Source: Bacteroidota bacterium (GTDB lineage Bacteria; Bacteroidota; Bacteroidia; Chitinophagales; UBA2359). Taken from it: a stretch of DNA of 10,512 bases. Shown here piece after piece: positions 6,177 to 10,512 of this stretch. A program made the position numbers and the translations under genes. Where the stretch lies: assembly GCA_020627525.1 (NCBI GenBank), contig JAHDGP010000028.1, positions 10,833 through 21,344 on the forward strand. Direction: 5' to 3'. The notes beneath the pieces are model-generated. The model was not told the origin of the DNA and did not search any database. It was given only the letters and a program-made list of their open reading frames with translations. Every line of letters starts with the position of its first letter. Position 1 is the stretch's first letter.

Positions 6177-7610
6177 ATGTTTAATAGCAAACTATTATCA
6201 ATTTTAGAAACATTTGATAAAAAGGATGTAAAACAGTGCCTGGCACTTGTTTCCTCACCCTTTTTTAATAAAAATAAATCGCTTATACAATTGTATGAGT
6301 ATTGCATAAAAAGCTACCCTGATTTTTCTGGAACGAGATTTAAAAGAGAAATAGTATACAAAAAGCTTTATCCCCAGCAAAAATTTGACGACGGAGCAAT
6401 GCGCTACTTGATGTCTGATCTCACTAAGCTGCTGGAGCAGTTTCTCATTCAACAAAGTTTAAAACAAGATGAAAAAACTCAAATAGAGTTGCTCCTTGAA
6501 GCTAAAGAGAATAGAAATCTCAATAAATACTTCAGAAACACTTTTGATAAGCATCAAAAGAAAATTACCAAGAGCAAAATTAGGAACCTAAGATACTTTC
6601 AACATCAATTGAATATTCAAAACAAATTAGCAAGTATTGAGTTTTCTTCAGAAAATCACAGCGATATTGATTTGATTCTAAAAGCTGAAAAATATTTAGA
6701 TAAATTTTATGTCGCCAATAAACTCAGATATGCTTGCTTGGTTCACAATTATCGTATGATTTTGAAAGCTGAGTACAATCCGATTTTTACACAAAGAATC
6801 TTGGATTATGCAGAAAATTCTGAATTGATTCAAACCAACCCACTTATTCACACTTATTATTTGATTTATCAGATGATTGTCGATGAAGATGGAGAAGAGT
6901 ATTATAATATTCTAACCAAACAAATGGAAGACAACGTTCATATCTTCGAAGAAACGGAAGCAAAAAATATTTACTCCTATCTAAGAAATCATTGCATTGG
7001 TAAAATAAACTTAAGAGAACATAAATATTATGAGAAGTTGCTAGACTTATATAAAACACTGTTGGAAAACAATTTAATTCTAAGCAACAAATATCTTTCG
7101 CAATGGGATTACTTAAATATATGTCAACTGGGAATCCGTGTCAATCAAGTTGAATTTTCTGAGAGTTTCATTAAAAAATATCAATCCAAACTGAAATCGA
7201 ATGAAAGGGAGAATGCATATACTTATGCTTCTGCATTTTTGCAATTCAATAAAAACAACTACGATAAAACTTTACAATTATTAAATACTGTCAGTTTTAA
7301 CAATCCCTATTATCATTTATTTACCAAAACACTATTGATAAAAACTTATTACGAGTTAGAGGAAATCATCCCTTTGCAATCTACTATAAATGCATTTTCT
7401 ATTTGGATTAAGAGAAATAAGCAAATTTCAAAGTTTCAAAAAACAATTTACAGCAATTTTATTTCGTACATTAAGAAGTTAATGAAACTCAAACTTGGTA
7501 GTAAAATAGACTTAACAAGTCTTATTGAAAAATTGAAAAACGAAAAACATTGCGCTGACATAATTTGGGTGAACAAAAAAATGGAAGATTTAAAGCAGCG
7601 AAGTCGATAG
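6177..7610 (+). CDS. Helical-repeat protein of unknown function
   Basis: From the ATG at 6177 this encodes 477 residues. The composition is rich in Leu, Lys, Tyr, Asn and Ile, with no signal peptide or membrane segment, so it is probably cytosolic. It appears almost wholly alpha-helical, with TPR-like helix pairs in the C-terminal half (for example YASAFLQFNKNNYDKTLQLL and later YYHLFTKTLLIKTYYEL). The N-terminus carries SSPFFNKN (26-33) and YLMSDLTKLLEQFL (76-89), segments I associate with an uncharacterised protein recurring in Saprospiria-type Bacteroidota. No catalytic motif is visible; a scaffold or protein-binding role is inference. A TTG at 6120 would extend the frame by 19 residues, but it falls inside the promoter-like element. 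The gene converges on mutS2, with 22 bases between stop codons and no terminator hairpin visible. Confidence 0.75.
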   Translation: MFNSKLLSILETFDKKDVKQCLALVSSPFFNKNKSLIQLYEYCIKSYPDFSGTRFKREIVYKKLYPQQKFDDGAMRYLMSDLTKLLEQFLIQQSLKQDEKTQIELLLEAKENRNLNKYFRNTFDKHQKKITKSKIRNLRYFQHQLNIQNKLASIEFSSENHSDIDLILKAEKYLDKFYVANKLRYACLVHNYRMILKAEYNPIFTQRILDYAENSELIQTNPLIHTYYLIYQMIVDEDGEEYYNILTKQMEDNVHIFEETEAKNIYSYLRNHCIGKINLREHKYYEKLLDLYKTLLENNLILSNKYLSQWDYLNICQLGIRVNQVEFSESFIKKYQSKLKSNERENAYTYASAFLQFNKNNYDKTLQLLNTVSFNNPYYHLFTKTLLIKTYYELEEIIPLQSTINAFSIWIKRNKQISKFQKTIYSNFISYIKKLMKLKLGSKIDLTSLIEKLKNEKHCADIIWVNKKMEDLKQRSR

Positions 7611-7632
7611 GTTCTAAATACTCGCAAAAATA

Positions 7633-10053
7633 TTAAACCAACTCAACAATACTGATTCCATCACCTCCGTATTGAGGGTCTTCGCTTTTTATAGATTTAA
7701 CCACATCGTATTTTCTGAGCATATCTCTGATTGATCTTCTGAGAATGCCATCACCTTTTCCATGAATTATTTTTAGAAAATCTGCTTCTACCAGCAATGC
7801 CTTATCTAAAAACACCTCCACTTCACTCAGTGCTTCGTCGCGTCTCATTCCCCTAACATCTATACTGTTGCTAAATTCTACCGCCGCTTTGAAGGTGTCG
7901 TACTTAACTTTGCTTTTCTCTTTCTTAACAGAACGATTTACCACAACCAGTTCTTTCAATTTCACTTTTGTTCTCAATGATCCAAATGCAACCACTGCTG
8001 TTTTTTTGTCCAATTCTAAAACCGTTCCCACTTGATTGCCATTTCTCAGTTGAACATTGGCGCCTTCTTTCAAAACACCAGCAGACTTTCTAAACAACAC
8101 AGCATCCGTTAACCTTTCAACTTGCCCCGCTCTTACTGTTCTATCCTGATCAATTTCTTCCTTTATGCGCTGCACCACTTCCCTATCCTTTTTCTCATTG
8201 CTCCAGTCCAATAACATTTTATCAAACTTCTTATTGGTTGCATTTACAATATTAAGGGCCTCCTCTTCTGCTTTTAACAAAATGCTTTGTTTTTTCTTTT
8301 TCAGTTGCCCACTTTTAAAGTTGTAAGCCTGTATCATTTCCTCGACCTCTTTTTCTCTTTTTTCTTCTTCTTCTCTCTTGGCTTCAATGACGGCTTTCTC
8401 ATTTTGCAAAGAACTTAACAATTCATCAAACTCCTTGTATTCAGAACCTACTTTTTGTTTGGCACTGTTCAAAATTTCCGCAGACAAACCGCAACTCTCC
8501 GCTATTTCAAAGGCAAAAGAGCTTCCTGGTCTGCCAACCTCCAATTTGTACAAAGGACGCAAATTGTCCTTGTCAAAATTCATAGTACCATTTATCAAAC
8601 CTCTATTTTCCGAAGCAAATATTTTGATATTGGAATAATGCGTGGTAATGACTCCGTAGACTCTCTTTTGGTTTAGTTGTTCCAAAACAGACTCGGCAAT
8701 CGCTCCTCCAAATTTAGGGTCAGTTCCCGATCCAAATTCATCTATCAAAACCAATGTTTTTGAATTGGCGTGTTCTGTGAAATACCTCATATTTAACAAC
8801 CGAGAACTGTAGGTACTCAAATCATTTTCCAGTGATTGCTCATCTCCAATATCGGCAAAGAAGTTTTCAAACAAACTCATTAAAGATCCCTCCTCAACTG
8901 GCAGCAACATCCCTGTTTGCAGCATTAACTGAAGTAAGCCTACTGTTTTCAATGTAACAGACTTACCTCCTGCATTGGGACCACTGATCACCAATAAACG
9001 ATCGGCAATGGATAAACGCAGAGTAATCGGGATGGTTTTCTTTTTTTGTTGCTTGTTTAATAAATACAATAATGGATGATAAGCTGAATTCAATTCTATA
9101 ACTCGCTCATTGGTAACCAAAGGCATCACTGCATTCATACTAATAGCCAGTTTTGCCTTTGCTCGAATAAAGTCAATAACTGACAAAAGTTTTTGGTAGC
9201 CTTTCAAAGTAAGTACATAAGGACGTAGTTTATCGCTGAGTTCTCTCAATATCTTGTGAATCTCTCTGCGTTCTTCTTGCTGCAACTCGAATAGTTCGTT
9301 GTTGATTTGGAGGGTTGCTTCAGGTTCGATAAAGGTTACCCTGCCTGAAGCGGTTTCGTCCATTATCAAACCTTTTACTTTTCTTTTGTAGGATGATAAA
9401 ACAGCCAAAACCCGTCTACCATTTCTGATAGATTCGAGGGTTTCATCTAAGAATCCTGATCTTTTAAAGCTGTTTAGTGCTGATTTAAATTTACCATCTA
9501 ACTCTTGGTATTTGTGTCCAATATTGTTTCGAATAGTCGTTAACTCACGAGAGGCAGAGCTTTTAATCTTGCCATTTTCGTCAATTACAGTTTTGATTGC
9601 ATTTATTAGATCCTTATCAATTTCCAGTTTAGCGACAAGCTTAGCAAGTTCGGGATACATTTCTTGATTTTCTCCATCTTTCTGAAAAAAGAAATAAAGA
9701 ATGCTATGCACCGTATTCAAAACCTTGTAAATACGAAAAACTTGTTCGGTTTCCAAAACAGTATTTCTCACCTCCAATATATTCATCTCTTGTTTTAGGT
9801 CGATAAAATTATTGGAAGGAAATTCTACGGCTTCGTTGTTTATGATCATTGTAAATTCATAAACTTGGCGCAATTGCTTTTCAATTTGATTTTTGTCCGT
9901 TAAAATTTTAGTTTTACGCACTTGATCCATTCCCAATTGACTTTCACAATGCTCTTCTAAAATTTCCAGAATTTTATCAAATTCCAGCTTTTCAAACAAG
10001 TCACTTGGATATATATTTGAGTAGTATTTTTTTCTTTTTCTGTATAATTCCAT
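7633..10053 (-). CDS. mutS2: MutS2 family ATPase with Smr domain
   Basis: This 806-residue protein has the full MutS2 layout: core and lever helices (about 14-330), the ABC-type ATPase (about 340-540) and a coiled-coil insertion (about 540-650, Glu/Lys-rich). A small KOW-like beta domain follows (about 662-705), then a C-terminal Smr domain (about 729-806). Walker A is GPNAGGKS (358-365) and Walker B is LVLIDEF with Asp438-Glu439. GSGTD (441-445) and the THYS switch histidine (His472) follow. Smr shows DVRGMR (732-737) and HGKGDG (764-769). MutS2 lacks the mismatch-recognition domain; family members suppress recombination or, in Bacillus, act on collided ribosomes. The basic first 13 residues, before IYPSDLFEKL, are an extension relative to the usual start, so initiation could be slightly misplaced, though no other ATG is near. 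The upstream gene ends 39 bases away on the same strand. Confidence 0.95.
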   Translation of the reverse strand: MELYRKRKKYYSNIYPSDLFEKLEFDKILEILEEHCESQLGMDQVRKTKILTDKNQIEKQLRQVYEFTMIINNEAVEFPSNNFIDLKQEMNILEVRNTVLETEQVFRIYKVLNTVHSILYFFFQKDGENQEMYPELAKLVAKLEIDKDLINAIKTVIDENGKIKSSASRELTTIRNNIGHKYQELDGKFKSALNSFKRSGFLDETLESIRNGRRVLAVLSSYKRKVKGLIMDETASGRVTFIEPEATLQINNELFELQQEERREIHKILRELSDKLRPYVLTLKGYQKLLSVIDFIRAKAKLAISMNAVMPLVTNERVIELNSAYHPLLYLLNKQQKKKTIPITLRLSIADRLLVISGPNAGGKSVTLKTVGLLQLMLQTGMLLPVEEGSLMSLFENFFADIGDEQSLENDLSTYSSRLLNMRYFTEHANSKTLVLIDEFGSGTDPKFGGAIAESVLEQLNQKRVYGVITTHYSNIKIFASENRGLINGTMNFDKDNLRPLYKLEVGRPGSSFAFEIAESCGLSAEILNSAKQKVGSEYKEFDELLSSLQNEKAVIEAKREEEEKREKEVEEMIQAYNFKSGQLKKKKQSILLKAEEEALNIVNATNKKFDKMLLDWSNEKKDREVVQRIKEEIDQDRTVRAGQVERLTDAVLFRKSAGVLKEGANVQLRNGNQVGTVLELDKKTAVVAFGSLRTKVKLKELVVVNRSVKKEKSKVKYDTFKAAVEFSNSIDVRGMRRDEALSEVEVFLDKALLVEADFLKIIHGKGDGILRRSIRDMLRKYDVVKSIKSEDPQYGGDGISIVELV

Positions 10054-10092
10054 TACGTATTCATTTTCACTGTTTGCGAATATCGTTCGGCA

Positions 10093-10512
10093 TCAAAGTA
10101 TTGGCTGTATTTCACTCTGACTTTTAGATTTAACAACAAACTCTAATTTATTCTTTGATTTTAGCTTTATTACTTTATCGGTTATCACTTTTATACCATG
10201 TTGGGTACAGTACTTATCAATGACTTTGTTCATATTACCCAGATCCCGTTTTTGGTATGATTCAATTAATTTTTTTCTATCAGACGTGCTTAATTCAGTT
10301 AGTTGAGGTACTCGTAATTTTCTTAATGTTTGAGATTGAAATCGTGGCAATCCTCCATTCATTCTAATTCCAATTTGAGAAAGCTGGTCTTTAATAAAAT
10401 CAGACATAAGAATACAAGCTAAAATTTTTAATTCATCTAAGTCAGGATGCGTTATGTAATACACATTATGATGAGGATAATATTTACCTTCGTCTATAAA
10501 AAGAAAATTACA
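10093..10512 (-). CDS. C-terminal part of putative adenine-specific DNA methyltransferase (cut by window)
   Basis: The frame is open from the right edge, giving 139 residues that end at a TGA (10093-10095). A GTG at 10462-10464 is only an internal Val. The visible part runs KYYPHHNVYYIT, LKILACILMSDFIKDQLSQIG, RMNGGLPRFQSQTLRKLRVP and then a Lys-rich tail. The pattern of NVYYI, a short-strand segment resembling 'LLALLNSxxxxF', a Gly-rich turn, then L-x-x-L-x-V-P is typical of the C-terminal specificity region of TaqI/Eco57I-type N6-adenine methyltransferases and fused type IIG restriction enzymes. The catalytic NPPY motif would lie outside the window, so the call rests on this region alone. 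It lies 39 bases upstream of mutS2 and may be co-transcribed with it. Confidence 0.55.
   Translation of the reverse strand, partial: CNFLFIDEGKYYPHHNVYYITHPDLDELKILACILMSDFIKDQLSQIGIRMNGGLPRFQSQTLRKLRVPQLTELSTSDRKKLIESYQKRDLGNMNKVIDKYCTQHGIKVITDKVIKLKSKNKLEFVVKSKSQSEIQPIL

Noticed and set aside
7611..7632. Gap between convergent helical-protein and mutS2 genes checked for a bidirectional terminator
   Set aside because: The 22 bases and the adjoining gene ends show no stem-loop or T-run; nothing to annotate.
8378..8676. Two plus-strand frames (86 and 73 codons) inside mutS2
   Set aside because: Both are antisense to the well-supported MutS2 ATPase and coiled-coil region, overlap each other, and have no recognisable motifs.
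10094..10101. TACTTTG near the end of the methyltransferase-like gene as a mutS2 promoter
   Set aside because: On the minus strand this has only one base between TA and TTTG instead of two, and no -33 partner is clear, so it is not a credible match.
1..10512. CRISPR array, tRNA/rRNA genes, insertion sequence or prophage parts
   Set aside because: No regularly spaced repeats, cloverleaf or rRNA-like sequence, transposase, or terminal inverted repeats were seen on reading both strands.

Overview
The window looks like chromosomal DNA from a member of the Bacteroidota. It is AT-rich (about one third G+C by eye). Start codons are preceded by A-rich stretches and not by Shine-Dalgarno sequences. 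Several upstream regions carry matches to the Bacteroidota promoter (-7 box TAnnTTTG, -33 box TTTG). One protein ends in a type IX secretion (T9SS) sorting domain, which is confined to this phylum. The SUI1 protein, the coiled-coil membrane protein and the helical protein of unknown function resemble families I associate with the Saprospiria/Chitinophagales side of the phylum; that finer placement is inference.

Layout, left to right. The 3' end of an unrecognised plus-strand gene (3-209) precedes rimO (304-1614, plus), which thiolates ribosomal protein S12. A TPMT-family methyltransferase (1670-2275, minus) converges on rimO. A plus-strand group of three closely spaced genes follows: a membrane-anchored coiled-coil protein (2529-3551), an SUI1/eIF1-like translation factor (3604-3942) and a YihX-like HAD phosphatase (3971-4609). 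Two minus-strand genes come next: a small protein of about 72 residues (4701-4919) and a T9SS-tagged secreted protein with a short acidic passenger (5230-5859), which ends at a strong terminator hairpin (5171-5205). A 477-residue helical protein of unknown function (6177-7610, plus) then converges on mutS2 (7633-10053, minus). The right edge holds the C-terminal part of what looks like an adenine-specific DNA methyltransferase of a restriction-modification system (10093-10512, minus, cut by the window).

Most of the window is ordinary core genome: ribosome modification (RimO), translation initiation (SUI1) and DNA/ribosome maintenance (MutS2). I do not see a complete new multi-gene system. The parts most worth a second look are the T9SS tag on a nearly passenger-less acidic protein, the small protein beside it, the sequence motifs shared by their upstream regions, the helical protein of unknown function, and the methyltransferase running off the right end just upstream of mutS2. 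Two gene starts are placed downstream of the longest open frame because promoter-like elements overlap or follow the longer start.
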